64,000 nucleotides of DNA from assembly GCF_003730015.1 (NCBI RefSeq), contig NZ_RJTU01000013.1, forward strand, positions 107,461 to 171,460, given 5' to 3'. A program made the translations under genes and the position numbers. The stretch comes from Epilithonimonas hominis (GTDB lineage Bacteria > Bacteroidota > Bacteroidia > Flavobacteriales > Weeksellaceae). Below the pieces are notes generated by a model. It had not been told where the DNA came from. It worked only from the letters and a program-made list of their open reading frames with translations, and did not search any database. Positions 45,127 to 54,362 of the stretch are shown one piece after another. Position 1 is the first letter of the stretch. Each line of letters starts with the position of its first letter.

Positions 45127-46024
45127 ATTATTCAATATATCAAAAACAACATTTTTTGCTTTCTCGGCGTTAATATTGTCAGGGAAATTATCTGCACAGG
45201 GCGTTGGAATTGGAACAGCAACTCCGAATTCTTCTGCACTTTTAGATTTGGATGTCAGCTCTTTGGCAAGCAATAATAAAAAAGGTGTTTTGATTCCTCG
45301 CGTTGCACTGCAAAACAAAACGGATGTAGTTACCATTGCAAGTCCGGCGGTTGGATTAATTGTTTATAATACAACCAACTCTGCAACAGATTCAGCGATT
45401 GAAGCCAATACATTTTATTTCTGGAATGGAACCAATTGGATTGATGTTTCTACTACTGAAAAAGTGAAAAAAAACTTGTACGCACAGATTTTTATTGTTG
45501 CAAATACGGGAACGCAGGCTTTGAATAAGACCAATTTTAATAATGGAAATAGCATTGTTGTAACTTTCGATGCATCGGCTACTGGAGCTATGAAAGTAGA
45601 TGTTGGAAACCGAGTTTCTCTGGCTAATAATAATTTCAAGATATTATCATCGGGAACATATGAAATTGCAGGTTATGTTGGTTACAATCCTTGGGTTCAA
45701 ACAAATTGTAGAACGTATGCAACTGAGGCTACTTGCGTTGCAGCTTTGGATTTCATTGTTCAGAGATCTACTAACAATGGAACTACTTGGACGCAAATTG
45801 CAAAATCGAGTACAACTTGGGGCGTAGGCACAGGCGATAGAAACAGATCCGTAATGGTTGCACCGTTTGTCATTGCACTTAATGAAAATGATTTGATCCG
45901 AGCAGTTGTTAGAAAAGGATCAGACTCTAATCACGGAACCAACCCGTCTACCAGTACTTTGAATCTGGAAGCGGGAACGGGCTTGGCTTATTCAAGATTA
46001 TTAAGATTTCAAAAACTTAATTAA
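45113..46024 (+). CDS. Exported protein of the tandem VGIGT/beta-sandwich family, copy 2
   Basis: The signal peptide ends in LSGKLSAQ. The VGIGTATPNSSALLDLDVSS start, PRVALQNKTDVVTIASPAVG, FWNGTNWIDVS and a C-terminal sandwich (GTYEIAGYVGYNPW, VQRSTNNGTTWTQI, LNENDLIRAVVRKG) match copies 1 and 3 in order. A pair of Cys residues (CRTYATEATC, about residue 196-205) occurs only in this copy and could form a disulfide. The start lies inside the end of copy 1, indicating translational coupling. Confidence 0.8.
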   Translation: MIYNRLFNISKTTFFAFSALILSGKLSAQGVGIGTATPNSSALLDLDVSSLASNNKKGVLIPRVALQNKTDVVTIASPAVGLIVYNTTNSATDSAIEANTFYFWNGTNWIDVSTTEKVKKNLYAQIFIVANTGTQALNKTNFNNGNSIVVTFDASATGAMKVDVGNRVSLANNNFKILSSGTYEIAGYVGYNPWVQTNCRTYATEATCVAALDFIVQRSTNNGTTWTQIAKSSTTWGVGTGDRNRSVMVAPFVIALNENDLIRAVVRKGSDSNHGTNPSTSTLNLEAGTGLAYSRLLRFQKLN

Positions 46025-46055
46025 GAGTTTTATTTAAAAATTAATTTCACTCATT

Positions 46056-46904
46056 ATGAGATTATATAATTTATTAGCAGCATTATTATTCACATCTGGA
46101 TTTTCGCAAGTAGGGATTGGAACCACAACACCACACTCTTCAGCTATTTTAGACATTACTTCTACAAGCAAAGGCTTACTGCTTCCGAGAGTTAATCTTA
46201 CCGGTACTGCTGATAATACAACTATTAGTAATCCTGCAAACGGACTTTTGGTTTTCAACTTAGGAGCAGCTGGTTCTGGCACCACAGCCGTTTCTGCCAA
46301 TTCACTGTATTTTAGACAGAATTCTCTTTGGCAAAAATTTACTACCAGTTCAGAAATCAATGTGGGATCAGCTTCCAATGAATATGTGTTGAGTTCTGTA
46401 AACGATCAACCATTAACGGCAAGTCAGCTTACAAGTGTCAATAGTAGTGAAACTTTTGATGTTCCAGTTACTTGGTCGGCTAGTGAAATTTTGATTGATG
46501 ATCCTACTGATATTCAACTTCAAAACAATAATCAAACTTTTATAATCAAACAATCTGGTAATTACAGGGTACTGGCCAACTTTACATTTAATCCAAAAAG
46601 AAATGTAGCAACGGATAACTCCAATTATTCTTACGTTACGATTTCAATTGCTCAATCCAGAGACAATGGAAGAACTTGGACGCCGGTTATGGGAACAGCA
46701 ATGCCTTATGACAATGGTTCTTCAAATCAAACTCAAACCTTGATTCTTCCAAGAACAATTTTGGCTTTTAATCAGAATGATTTGATTAGAATTTCGATTG
46801 CTAAGCCAGGAAGCACAACTCCGGCTTATGGAACCGGAGCAGGAATTGTTGCAAAAGCAGCGGGCGATACTACGAAGTTATTCCGAGTTAGAAGGATTAA
46901 TTAA
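46056..46904 (+). CDS. Exported protein of the tandem VGIGT/beta-sandwich family, copy 3
   Basis: The signal peptide is MRLYNLLAALLFTSGFSQ. The N-terminal VGIGTTTPHSSAILDITSTS, KGLLLPRVNLTG and PANGLLVFNLG and the C-terminal sandwich (GNYRVLANFTFNPKR, AQSRDNGRTWTPV, FNQNDLIRISIAKPG) mark a third paralogue. It starts 31 bp after copy 2. Its last 8 bp overlap the 3' end of kdsD on the other strand, with no terminator between the convergent genes. Confidence 0.8.
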   Translation: MRLYNLLAALLFTSGFSQVGIGTTTPHSSAILDITSTSKGLLLPRVNLTGTADNTTISNPANGLLVFNLGAAGSGTTAVSANSLYFRQNSLWQKFTTSSEINVGSASNEYVLSSVNDQPLTASQLTSVNSSETFDVPVTWSASEILIDDPTDIQLQNNNQTFIIKQSGNYRVLANFTFNPKRNVATDNSNYSYVTISIAQSRDNGRTWTPVMGTAMPYDNGSSNQTQTLILPRTILAFNQNDLIRISIAKPGSTTPAYGTGAGIVAKAAGDTTKLFRVRRIN

Positions 46905-47856
46905 TGCCTTCATCTAATAATGTATGGATGTCTATTATTCCGTAATATTTTCCGTTATCTGTCACTATTAATTGACCAATATTAAATTGTTTCAAAATCT
47001 GCATAGCTTCTTTTGCTAATTGATTTTTATCGATAGATTTTGGATTTTTACTAATGATGTCAGAAGCTTTAACTTTAGAGATATCATCTTGATTGAGGAG
47101 CATTCTTCGGATATCGCCATCAGTAATTACACCCAATATATTTTCGTTTTCCATAACGACCGTAATACCGTGTTTGGAACCACTTACAGAAATAATTACA
47201 TCTCTTATTCCTGATTCTGGCGAAACTTCCGGTTTATTCTGAGAAACAAATTGTTCTACCTTTGCCGTTAGGTTTTTACCGAGGCTTCCACCTGGATGAA
47301 ATTTAGCAAAATCTATATCTTTAAATCCGTTCAGTTCCATCAAGCAAACTGCTAAAGCATCGCCAAGAGCCATTTGAACTGTTGTAGAACTTGTAGGCGC
47401 TAGTTTGTTTGGACAGGCTTCTTTTTCTACGTGGGTATTTAGAATAATGTCAGAAGCTTTTCCTAATTTACTTTCGGGATTTCCAGTCATTCCAATCAAA
47501 GCAGACGAATATTCTTTGAGAAAGGGTAGAAGATTCACAATCTCGGGCGAATTCCCTGAATAAGAAATACATAACACGATATCCTGTTTCTGAATCACAC
47601 CGAGATCCCCGTGGATAGCTTCTGCAGCGTGAAGAAATTGCGATGGAGTTCCAGTGGAATTTAGTGTAGCTACAATCTTATTAGCAACGTGCGCAGATTT
47701 TCCGATTCCAACAATGATTAATTTTCCTTTGGCTTCATTAATAGTCAAAACGCTTTTTACGAAACTGTCATCCAATCGGTTTCTGAGATTGTTCAACTCA
47801 CTGATTTCTACATCCAGCGCCAGATGGGCGTTTGCTATTATCTCTTTTGGATCCAA
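46897..47856 (-). CDS. kdsD: Arabinose-5-phosphate isomerase (KdsD/KpsF)
   Basis: This enzyme makes D-arabinose 5-phosphate for Kdo synthesis in lipopolysaccharide. The SIS domain shows GIGKSAHVANKIVATLNSTG and SYSGNSPEIVNLLP, followed by LAPTSSTTVQMALGDALAV, then two CBS domains (about 205-260 and 270-319). The start is a TTG at 47856: a stop codon lies in frame upstream and no ATG occurs between. The 319-residue length agrees with the family. It is divergent from recQ. Confidence 0.93.
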   Translation of the reverse strand: MDPKEIIANAHLALDVEISELNNLRNRLDDSFVKSVLTINEAKGKLIIVGIGKSAHVANKIVATLNSTGTPSQFLHAAEAIHGDLGVIQKQDIVLCISYSGNSPEIVNLLPFLKEYSSALIGMTGNPESKLGKASDIILNTHVEKEACPNKLAPTSSTTVQMALGDALAVCLMELNGFKDIDFAKFHPGGSLGKNLTAKVEQFVSQNKPEVSPESGIRDVIISVSGSKHGITVVMENENILGVITDGDIRRMLLNQDDISKVKASDIISKNPKSIDKNQLAKEAMQILKQFNIGQLIVTDNGKYYGIIDIHTLLDEGIN

Positions 47857-47928
47857 AATTTTAAAGTATTTAATTATTTTTTTTAATAATATTTATTTTG
47901 TACCTTCACGCTAATAATTTAACAGAGC

Positions 47929-47958
47929 AAAATGAAGTTTTTTAGCTTCATTTTTTTA
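47929..47958 (+). terminator. Terminator-like hairpin in a divergent intergenic region
   Basis: AAAATGAAG (47929-47937) pairs with CTTCATTTT (47946-47954) and is followed by T on the plus strand. It lies between kdsD and recQ, which point away from each other, so no annotated transcript should end here. Confidence 0.6.
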
Positions 47959-48032
47959 TCCCTAAAAGTCAGGATTAACCATTAATGTATAACCTTTCAA
48001 TAAAATGCAAATTTAGCAAACTATATTAAAGG

Positions 48033-50243
48033 ATGGACACAAAAGACATCAACTTATCTGCTGAACTCAAAAAATATTTCGGATTTTCAAAATTCAAAGG
48101 TCAACAAGAGCAGATTATAAAAGAACTTCTCGGTGGTAAAGATATATTTGTTTTAATGCCGACTGGTGGTGGAAAATCACTTTGTTATCAGCTTCCGGCA
48201 TTGATATCTGAAGGAACAGCCATTGTCGTTTCACCATTGATAGCCTTGATGAAAAATCAGGTAGATGCTGTCAACGGACTTTCTTCCGACGAAGGGGTGG
48301 CTCACGTTTTAAACTCCTCGCTTAATAAATCCCAGACCAAACAGGTGATGGATGACATCACAGCAGGCAAAACCAAATTGCTTTACGTAGCTCCAGAATC
48401 TCTTATCAAAGAAGAATATCTGGAGTTTCTAAAAGCAGTAAAAATATCTTTCGTAGCAATTGATGAAGCACACTGTATTTCGGAATGGGGACACGATTTC
48501 CGCCCAGAATACAGGAATCTGAAAGATATTATAGATAAGATTGCAGATGTTCCTGTTATCGCATTAACGGCTACTGCAACACCTAAAGTTCAGGATGATA
48601 TTCAAAAAACTTTGGGAATGAACAATGCTTTGGTTTTCAAAGAAAGCTTTAACAGAGCTAATTTGTTTTACGAAATACGCCCGAAAATTAATGTAGACAA
48701 AGAAATTGTCAAGTTTATCAACCAGCATAAAGGAAAATCCGGAATCGTTTATTGTCTTAGCAGAAGAAAAGTGGAAGAATTTGCGCAGCTTTTGCAAGTC
48801 AATGGAGTGAACGCATTGCCTTACCACGCAGGATTGGATCAGAAAACAAGAGTTTCGCATCAGGACAAATTTCTGATGGAGGAGGCAGATGTGATTGTTG
48901 CAACGATTGCCTTTGGGATGGGAATTGATAAACCGGATGTTCGATTTGTAATTCATTATGATATTCCCAAATCTTTGGAAAGTTATTATCAGGAAACTGG
49001 TCGTGCAGGACGAGATGGTGGAGAAGGTCATTGTTTGGCTTTCTACGATCCAAAAGATATTGAGAAATTAGAAAAATTCCTGGCTCAGAAACCAGTTTCG
49101 GAAAGAGAAATTGGTCTTCAATTGTTGAATGAAGTGGTCGGTTATGCAGAAACCTCCATGAGCAGAAGACAATATTTGCTTTATTATTTCGGAGAAAAAT
49201 TTGATCCAATAAATGGTGAAGGTGCTTTGATGTGTGATAATTCACAAAATCCACCAAAACTAAAAGATGCCTCTCAAGACTTGCAAAAAGTTTTGGAAAT
49301 GATAAAGTCTTTGGGTGAAAAGTTCCGCACAAAAGATTTGATTTCCATAATTGCTGGTAAAGAATCTGCGGTTACGAAATCTTATAAATTAGAACAGACA
49401 GAATTTTTCGGATTTGGGAAAGCTGAAAGTGACAATTATTGGAAATCTATTATCAGACAAGCAACTGTTCAGGATTTCCTTAGAAAAGATATAGAAACTT
49501 ATGGTGTTCTAAAAATTTCTGAAAAAGGTAATCAACTTATAAACGGTAGTTACGACGAATCTTTTCTAATAGCGGAAGACAGAACTTATGATCTCAACCA
49601 GATCAAATCAAAAGCGGATAACGAGCAGGTACAAACCCAATCTGGAGGCGGATTGGATCAATTATTATTTGGTCAACTAAAAGAACTTCGTAAAACTGTT
49701 GCCAAAAAACACGGGATCCCACCTTACACTGTTTTTATGGATCCAAGTTTGGAAGATATGACAGTTCAATACCCGATAACTGTAGAAGAAGTTGCAAAAA
49801 TCTATGGTGTTGGTGAAGGAAAAGCTAGAAAATACGGAAAAGAATTTGCTGACTTTATCAAAAAATATGTTGAGGATAATGAGATAGAAAGAACTCAGGA
49901 TATGGTGATGAAACAAGTAGCCAACAAATCCAGCCATAAGGTTTTCATCATCCAAAATACCGATAAAAAGATTGATTTGGAAGATATTGCTAAAGCAAAA
50001 AATCTTTCTATGACAGAACTTCTTTCCGAGATGGAAAGTATCATTTATCAAGGTACAAAACTGAATATCGATTATTATATTGATGAAAATTTTGATGAAG
50101 ATATTGTCGAAGAGTTTATGGATTTTATGAAAAACTCAGAAAGTGACAGTATGAAAACTTTGCTTGCAGAATATGGCGACGATTTGACTGATGAAGAAGT
50201 TAGGATTCTCAGAATCAAATTTATTAGTGATGTAGCTAATTAG
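48033..50243 (+). CDS. recQ: ATP-dependent DNA helicase RecQ
   Basis: This 3'-5' helicase acts in recombination and replication repair. Walker [22 protein letters not shown] box [19 protein letters not shown], and [20 protein letters not shown] (motif VI) are intact. The zinc-binding region, four Cys in E. coli RecQ, reads [19 protein letters not shown] ... [11 protein letters not shown] and retains only one Cys. A winged-helix domain and an HRDC domain (about 545-620) follow, then a ~120-residue extra C-terminus. At 736 residues it is longer than the 610 of E. coli. Confidence 0.94.
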   Translation: MDTKDINLSAELKKYFGFSKFKGQQEQIIKELLGGKDIFVLMPTGGGKSLCYQLPALISEGTAIVVSPLIALMKNQVDAVNGLSSDEGVAHVLNSSLNKSQTKQVMDDITAGKTKLLYVAPESLIKEEYLEFLKAVKISFVAIDEAHCISEWGHDFRPEYRNLKDIIDKIADVPVIALTATATPKVQDDIQKTLGMNNALVFKESFNRANLFYEIRPKINVDKEIVKFINQHKGKSGIVYCLSRRKVEEFAQLLQVNGVNALPYHAGLDQKTRVSHQDKFLMEEADVIVATIAFGMGIDKPDVRFVIHYDIPKSLESYYQETGRAGRDGGEGHCLAFYDPKDIEKLEKFLAQKPVSEREIGLQLLNEVVGYAETSMSRRQYLLYYFGEKFDPINGEGALMCDNSQNPPKLKDASQDLQKVLEMIKSLGEKFRTKDLISIIAGKESAVTKSYKLEQTEFFGFGKAESDNYWKSIIRQATVQDFLRKDIETYGVLKISEKGNQLINGSYDESFLIAEDRTYDLNQIKSKADNEQVQTQSGGGLDQLLFGQLKELRKTVAKKHGIPPYTVFMDPSLEDMTVQYPITVEEVAKIYGVGEGKARKYGKEFADFIKKYVEDNEIERTQDMVMKQVANKSSHKVFIIQNTDKKIDLEDIAKAKNLSMTELLSEMESIIYQGTKLNIDYYIDENFDEDIVEEFMDFMKNSESDSMKTLLAEYGDDLTDEEVRILRIKFISDVAN

Positions 50244-50248
50244 GAAAA

Positions 50249-50279
50249 TAAAATGTCGGACTTGTTTCGGCATTTTTTA
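50249..50279 (+). terminator. recQ terminator
   Basis: AAATGTCG (50251-50258) pairs with CGGCATTT (50268-50275) through one G-U pair, followed by a T run. Confidence 0.75.
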
Positions 50280-50318
50280 TTTATAGGATTTCCCATTACG
50301 GTTTTGTAATTTTGAGTT

Positions 50319-51389
50319 ATGAAAAAATCAATCATTTTCATATTGCCTGATTTGGAAACTGGAGGAGCAGAACGCATTGTTACAACCATCGCAAACCATC
50401 TTCCAAGAGACCGATTTTCACCTGCTATTCTTTTATTAAGGAAAGAAGGTGCTTATCTTGATTTGTTGAAGCCAGATGTAGAAATCATTGATATCCAAAC
50501 GCCAAGGATCAGAAATTCTTTAAAACCAATTCTTCTCGAAATCAAACGAAGAAAACCAGATATTGTGTTTTCCGGATTTGGTGAAGTGAATGCTTATTTG
50601 TCATTATTCATCAAGCTTTTCCCAAAAACTAAATTCATTGCAAGAGAAACCAATGTTGTTTCTCAACACGTTACAAGAAAAGAAATTAAATTTTTCTATA
50701 AATTTTACAATAATTACGATAAAATCATTGCTCAAAGTAATGATATGGAAGTGGATCTAATCAAAAATTTTGGAATTAAGAAGAATAAACTATTAAAAAT
50801 TAATAATCCGGTTGATATCAATTTTATAGAGGAGAAATTGAAGGAATCAGAACGACCGGTGGAATTTTCTCATCAGCATAAAAATGTAGTTGCTATTGGG
50901 AATTTATCTGCTAGAAAAGGCTTTGATAATCTTCTGAAAGTATTTTCTAGACTTAAAAACCAGAATATTTTACTTCATATTCTTGGTGATGGAAAAGACA
51001 AAGAAATGCTTTTGCAGATGAAAGAAATGCTTGGATTAGAACACGTCATTTTTCACGGTAAGAAAAACAATCCTTATCAGTATTTAAAATTTGCTGATCT
51101 TTTCATTTTGTCTTCAAGATATGAAGGTTTCCCTAATGTGCTTCTGGAAGCTGGAACTTGCGGTGTTTATTCTTTAGCTAATAATTGTCCTGGTGGGATT
51201 GATGAGATTATTATAGATCAAGTGAATGGCGAAATCTCCAATATCGAAAATTATGATGATTTTGCCGAGAAAATAAAACATTCTGTTCATAGGAGTGATG
51301 ATAAAGATAATATCAAAGTCTCGATAAAATCTCGTTTTTCTTCAGAAATTATTCTGAAAAAATATGAAGATTTGCTTTGGAATATTTAA
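50319..51389 (+). CDS. GT4-family glycosyltransferase
   Basis: The GT-B fold is indicated by the N-terminal LPDLETGGAERIV (glycine-rich acceptor loop) and the C-terminal nucleotide-sugar site GNLSARKGFDNLLKVF ... LSSRYEGFPNVLLEAGTCG, with the E-x7-E motif. It probably transfers a sugar to a surface polysaccharide or lipid. TAATTTTG (50307-50314) ends 4 bp before the start, so the transcript may be almost leaderless. It is not in a polysaccharide cluster. Confidence 0.9.
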   Translation: MKKSIIFILPDLETGGAERIVTTIANHLPRDRFSPAILLLRKEGAYLDLLKPDVEIIDIQTPRIRNSLKPILLEIKRRKPDIVFSGFGEVNAYLSLFIKLFPKTKFIARETNVVSQHVTRKEIKFFYKFYNNYDKIIAQSNDMEVDLIKNFGIKKNKLLKINNPVDINFIEEKLKESERPVEFSHQHKNVVAIGNLSARKGFDNLLKVFSRLKNQNILLHILGDGKDKEMLLQMKEMLGLEHVIFHGKKNNPYQYLKFADLFILSSRYEGFPNVLLEAGTCGVYSLANNCPGGIDEIIIDQVNGEISNIENYDDFAEKIKHSVHRSDDKDNIKVSIKSRFSSEIILKKYEDLLWNI

Positions 51390-51401
51390 TCATTTTAAAT
51401 A

Positions 51402-51433
51402 AAAAATTCCTGAATCTTAATTCAGGAATTTTT
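51402..51433. terminator. Bidirectional terminator overlapping a stop codon
   Basis: AAAAATTCCTGAA (51402-51414) pairs perfectly with TTCAGGAATTTTT (51421-51433). It serves the glycosyltransferase and the Nudix gene, whose stop codon (51417-51419) lies in the loop. Confidence 0.9.
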
Positions 51434-51833
51434 GTTTTGCTATATCAAAAACGCGTTTGTCGATTGGTAATGGAAACGGATTTTCTCCTTCCAGCGGAAT
51501 CCATTCTGTCTTTTCGATGCAAGGATCTAAGATTAATAAATCTTCTTCATTTAAGATTTCAGCCAAATAATAAATAGTAATTAATTGTTCATTCTCTCGG
51601 AATCTGGAAACCAGAAAATCGTCTTGCGTGTAAAAATGATCTTTAATTTCAATTTCAAGATTAAGTTCTTCTTGGAATTCTCTTTTTAGACATTCTAAAG
51701 TACTTTCCCCGAATTCCAATCCTCCGCCAGGTAATTTAAGAAGATGGTCGCCGGCGTATTCTTCGTGAAGTGCAAGAACTTTGTTGTCTTTTATACAAAG
51801 TGCATACACACGAATGTTGATTTTGTCTATCAT
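51417..51833 (-). CDS. Nudix hydrolase
   Basis: The Nudix box GGGLEFGESTLECLKREFQEELNLEI (key residues G, E, R-E, E-E) binds the metal that catalyses hydrolysis of a nucleoside diphosphate linked to X. The 138-residue, single-domain protein lacks features that would fix the substrate. The gene is 33 bp downstream of mnmD on the same strand and may be co-transcribed with it. Confidence 0.92.
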   Translation of the reverse strand: MIDKINIRVYALCIKDNKVLALHEEYAGDHLLKLPGGGLEFGESTLECLKREFQEELNLEIEIKDHFYTQDDFLVSRFRENEQLITIYYLAEILNEEDLLILDPCIEKTEWIPLEGENPFPLPIDKRVFDIAKQKFLN

Positions 51834-51866
51834 ATATTGTGATTTGCAGTGTCTAAATTAGCAAAA

Positions 51867-52565
51867 TTATTTTTTCCAAGCAATCAACATTTCTCTTTTC
51901 CCCGGAGGGCCTTGTCTTTTCTCGACTTCGAAACCTAATTCTATCAAGGCTCTTCGCATAGTTCCTTTCGATGAGTAAGTGGTTAGCAACCCACCAGTTT
52001 TCATTTTAGAGGCTACGACTTCAAATATTTCCTTTTCCCAAAGATCAGGCTGAACTCTTGCTCCAAAACAATCGAAGTAAACCAAATCGATAGGAGGCAA
52101 GTCCATATTCTTTATGTTAAAGAAATCATCTTTAATTTTCTTAAGATTGAAATTAGAATCCAATTCAACTAATTTTTCCCATTCGGTTTCATGGATTTTC
52201 AGAGACAAATCTTTAACAATTGGGTTCGGAAATAATTCAGAATAAGACAATTCTGATGCCTCATGAAAAAAAATTGGATATTTTTCAACCCCATAATAAT
52301 TAATTTTATGATTTTTATCATTTCGAAAATACGCATCAAATGTTACCAAAACGTTAAGACCTGTTCCAAAACCTAACTCTAAAATATTAATTTCGTAACT
52401 ATTTATTAAATCTAGTCCATTTTTGATAAATACGTGATTCGCTTCTTGCAAAGCGCCATGTTTAGAATGATAAGTTTCTTCTAATCCATTGATTAATAAA
52501 GTTTTACTACCATCATTTGTGCTAATTAGTTCTCTTTTCAAAGTATTTTTTTTCAAATTTAACAT
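51867..52565 (-). CDS. mnmD: tRNA (mnm5s2U34) methyltransferase MnmD
   Basis: This SAM-dependent enzyme finishes the wobble modification at U34 of certain tRNAs. It is the stand-alone N-terminal domain of E. coli MnmC: SAM motif ILELGFGTGLNVLVTF at about residue 60-76, DLVYFDCFGARVQPDLW and YSSKGTMRRALIELGFEVEKRQGPPGKREML. The oxidase half (MnmC2) is absent, as usual in Bacteroidetes. Confidence 0.92.
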   Translation of the reverse strand: MLNLKKNTLKRELISTNDGSKTLLINGLEETYHSKHGALQEANHVFIKNGLDLINSYEINILELGFGTGLNVLVTFDAYFRNDKNHKINYYGVEKYPIFFHEASELSYSELFPNPIVKDLSLKIHETEWEKLVELDSNFNLKKIKDDFFNIKNMDLPPIDLVYFDCFGARVQPDLWEKEIFEVVASKMKTGGLLTTYSSKGTMRRALIELGFEVEKRQGPPGKREMLIAWKK

Positions 52566-52570
52566 AAATT

Positions 52571-52599
52571 TTGATTATTAAAAAATTATTATATATTTG
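52571..52599 (+). promoter_or_regulatory. ilvE promoter
   Basis: TTG (52571-52573) and TATATTTG (52592-52599), 18 bp apart, match the -33/-7 consensus, 25 bp before the start. Confidence 0.72.
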
Positions 52600-52624
52600 T
52601 AATACCTCAACAAAAAATTAAAAA

Positions 52625-53695
52625 ATGATAATTCAAAAATCTACTAATCCAAGAATTTCAACTTTCGATCCTAATAATTTCGCATTTGGTAACACTTTCA
52701 TAGATCATATGATTATTTGCGAGTATGAGAATGGAAAATGGGGGGATGTGCAACTTATTCCATATGGCCCTATCGGTTTTACCCCAGCAATGATGGGGGT
52801 GAACTATGGGCAAGCTTGTTTTGAGGGTATGAAGGCTTATAAAGATAACGACGGTCAAGTATTCCTTTTTCGTCCAGAAAAGAACTTTCAAAGGATTAAC
52901 AAATCCGCAAAAAGATTGGCAATTCCTGAGATTTCCGAAGAGATCTTTATGGAAGGACTGAAGGCCTTAGTTGATATCGATAGAGATTGGATTCCGCAAG
53001 GAGAGGGAACATCTCTTTATATTAGACCATTATTATTCGCAACAGAAGAAGCGCTTAAAGCTAGAATCTCTGAAAAATATATGTTTGCCATTGTAGCAAC
53101 ACCAGCAAAAAGCTATTATACTGCTCCAGTATCCGTGAAAATCGCAGATCATTATTCCAGAGCGGCAAGTGGAGGTGTAGGTGCTACAAAAGCTGCTGGT
53201 AACTATGCTGCGTCTTTCTATCCAACACAATTGGCTATAGAAGAAGGTTATGAGCAAATCATTTGGACAGACGATTGTTCTCACGAGTATTTTGAAGAAA
53301 GTGGAACAATGAACGTTTTTGTTAGAATCAACGATACTATCTATACGCCTAAAACATCAGACAAAATTTTGGATGGTGTCACCAGAGATAGTTTTATCCA
53401 ATTGGCTAAAAAAAGAGGAATTGAAGTTGTTATTGACGATGTTAAAGTCTCTGATGTTATCGAGGCTCAGAAAAACGGAACTTTGAAAGAAGTTTGGGGC
53501 GTAGGAACAGCCGTTGTTACAAGCATCTTTGAGGCTTTAGGTTACCAAGGCGAACACCTGACTCTACCTAAACTTTCTGATGAAGAGAGTTTTGCAGCGC
53601 AGTTGAAGGCAGATCTTGTCAATATCCAGACTAATAAATCTGAAGATCCTTTTGGCTGGAGATATTTGGTTGAAGAAAATGTATACAGTGTATAG
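52625..53695 (+). CDS. ilvE: Branched-chain amino-acid aminotransferase
   Basis: This PLP enzyme interconverts Leu, Ile and Val with their keto acids. The PLP lysine is in GGVGATKAAGNYAAS (about residue 195), with YGQACFEGMKAYK near the N-terminus and the class IV aminotransferase signature EESGTMNVFVRI at about 225-235. At 356 residues it is a type II BCAT. It has its own promoter and terminator. Confidence 0.95.
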   Translation: MIIQKSTNPRISTFDPNNFAFGNTFIDHMIICEYENGKWGDVQLIPYGPIGFTPAMMGVNYGQACFEGMKAYKDNDGQVFLFRPEKNFQRINKSAKRLAIPEISEEIFMEGLKALVDIDRDWIPQGEGTSLYIRPLLFATEEALKARISEKYMFAIVATPAKSYYTAPVSVKIADHYSRAASGGVGATKAAGNYAASFYPTQLAIEEGYEQIIWTDDCSHEYFEESGTMNVFVRINDTIYTPKTSDKILDGVTRDSFIQLAKKRGIEVVIDDVKVSDVIEAQKNGTLKEVWGVGTAVVTSIFEALGYQGEHLTLPKLSDEESFAAQLKADLVNIQTNKSEDPFGWRYLVEENVYSV

Positions 53696-53724
53696 AATTA
53701 AATAAAAAGTAAATTGAAAAAGTG

Positions 53725-53755
53725 AAAACCGGAATTAATTTTCCGGTTTTTGTTT
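53725..53755 (+). terminator. ilvE terminator
   Basis: AAAACCGGAA (53725-53734) pairs with TTCCGGTTTT (53741-53750), followed by T. Confidence 0.9.
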
Positions 53756-53831
53756 TAATACTGATTAAGTCTTCAAAAATTCTTAATTTTGCCACAGTTT
53801 TTTGAGGGATTTCAAAGAACAATATTGAAAA

Positions 53832-54344
53832 ATGAAACAATTATTTTACATCTCCGTTCTGGCATTAGCAACATCGTGCGCAAAACAGACCCTTTCCCAG
53901 CATTCAGAAGATCAGTACATGTCTGAAAGCGAAATGGAAGTTTCAAAAAAAAGAAACAAAGAACTAAATACTTTGGAAAGAGCTCAGATTGAAGACTGGA
54001 TCAAAGCTCAGGATGTAAAATATTATCCAATGGGAATGAACTATTGGGTAAATGTGGAAGGACTTGAGAAACAACCTCGTAAAAATAATGGTGACAAAGT
54101 TTCCTATCAGTATGACATCTATGATTTTGATAGAACTAAACTGTACATTATGCCAATCCAAAATAACAACGTAGAATTTGGCCATTTTGTAGAAATGGAT
54201 GCAGTGGAAGATGTCATCCGATATCTGAAAAAAGGCGAGGAAGCAGAAATTTTAGTACCTTCAGTTTTAGCTTACGGAACCTATGGCGACAACAAAAAAA
54301 TAACCAACGATATGCCTTTAATCATTAAGGTAAAAGTCTTATAA
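53832..54344 (+). CDS. FKBP-like lipoprotein, possibly GldI-type
   Basis: A lipobox at ALATSCAKQ (Cys 16) anchors a 170-residue protein. Its C-terminal ~85 residues resemble an FKBP prolyl isomerase (GDKVSYQYDIYDFDRTKLY, KKGEEAEILVPSVLAYG, MPLIIKVKVL), though several FKBP active-site aromatics are not evident. GldI of gliding flavobacteria is such a lipoprotein, so the resemblance is suggestive only. It is 18 bp upstream of a second prolyl isomerase gene. Confidence 0.75.
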   Translation: MKQLFYISVLALATSCAKQTLSQHSEDQYMSESEMEVSKKRNKELNTLERAQIEDWIKAQDVKYYPMGMNYWVNVEGLEKQPRKNNGDKVSYQYDIYDFDRTKLYIMPIQNNNVEFGHFVEMDAVEDVIRYLKKGEEAEILVPSVLAYGTYGDNKKITNDMPLIIKVKVL

Positions 54345-54362
54345 CAACGATATTATAAAACT

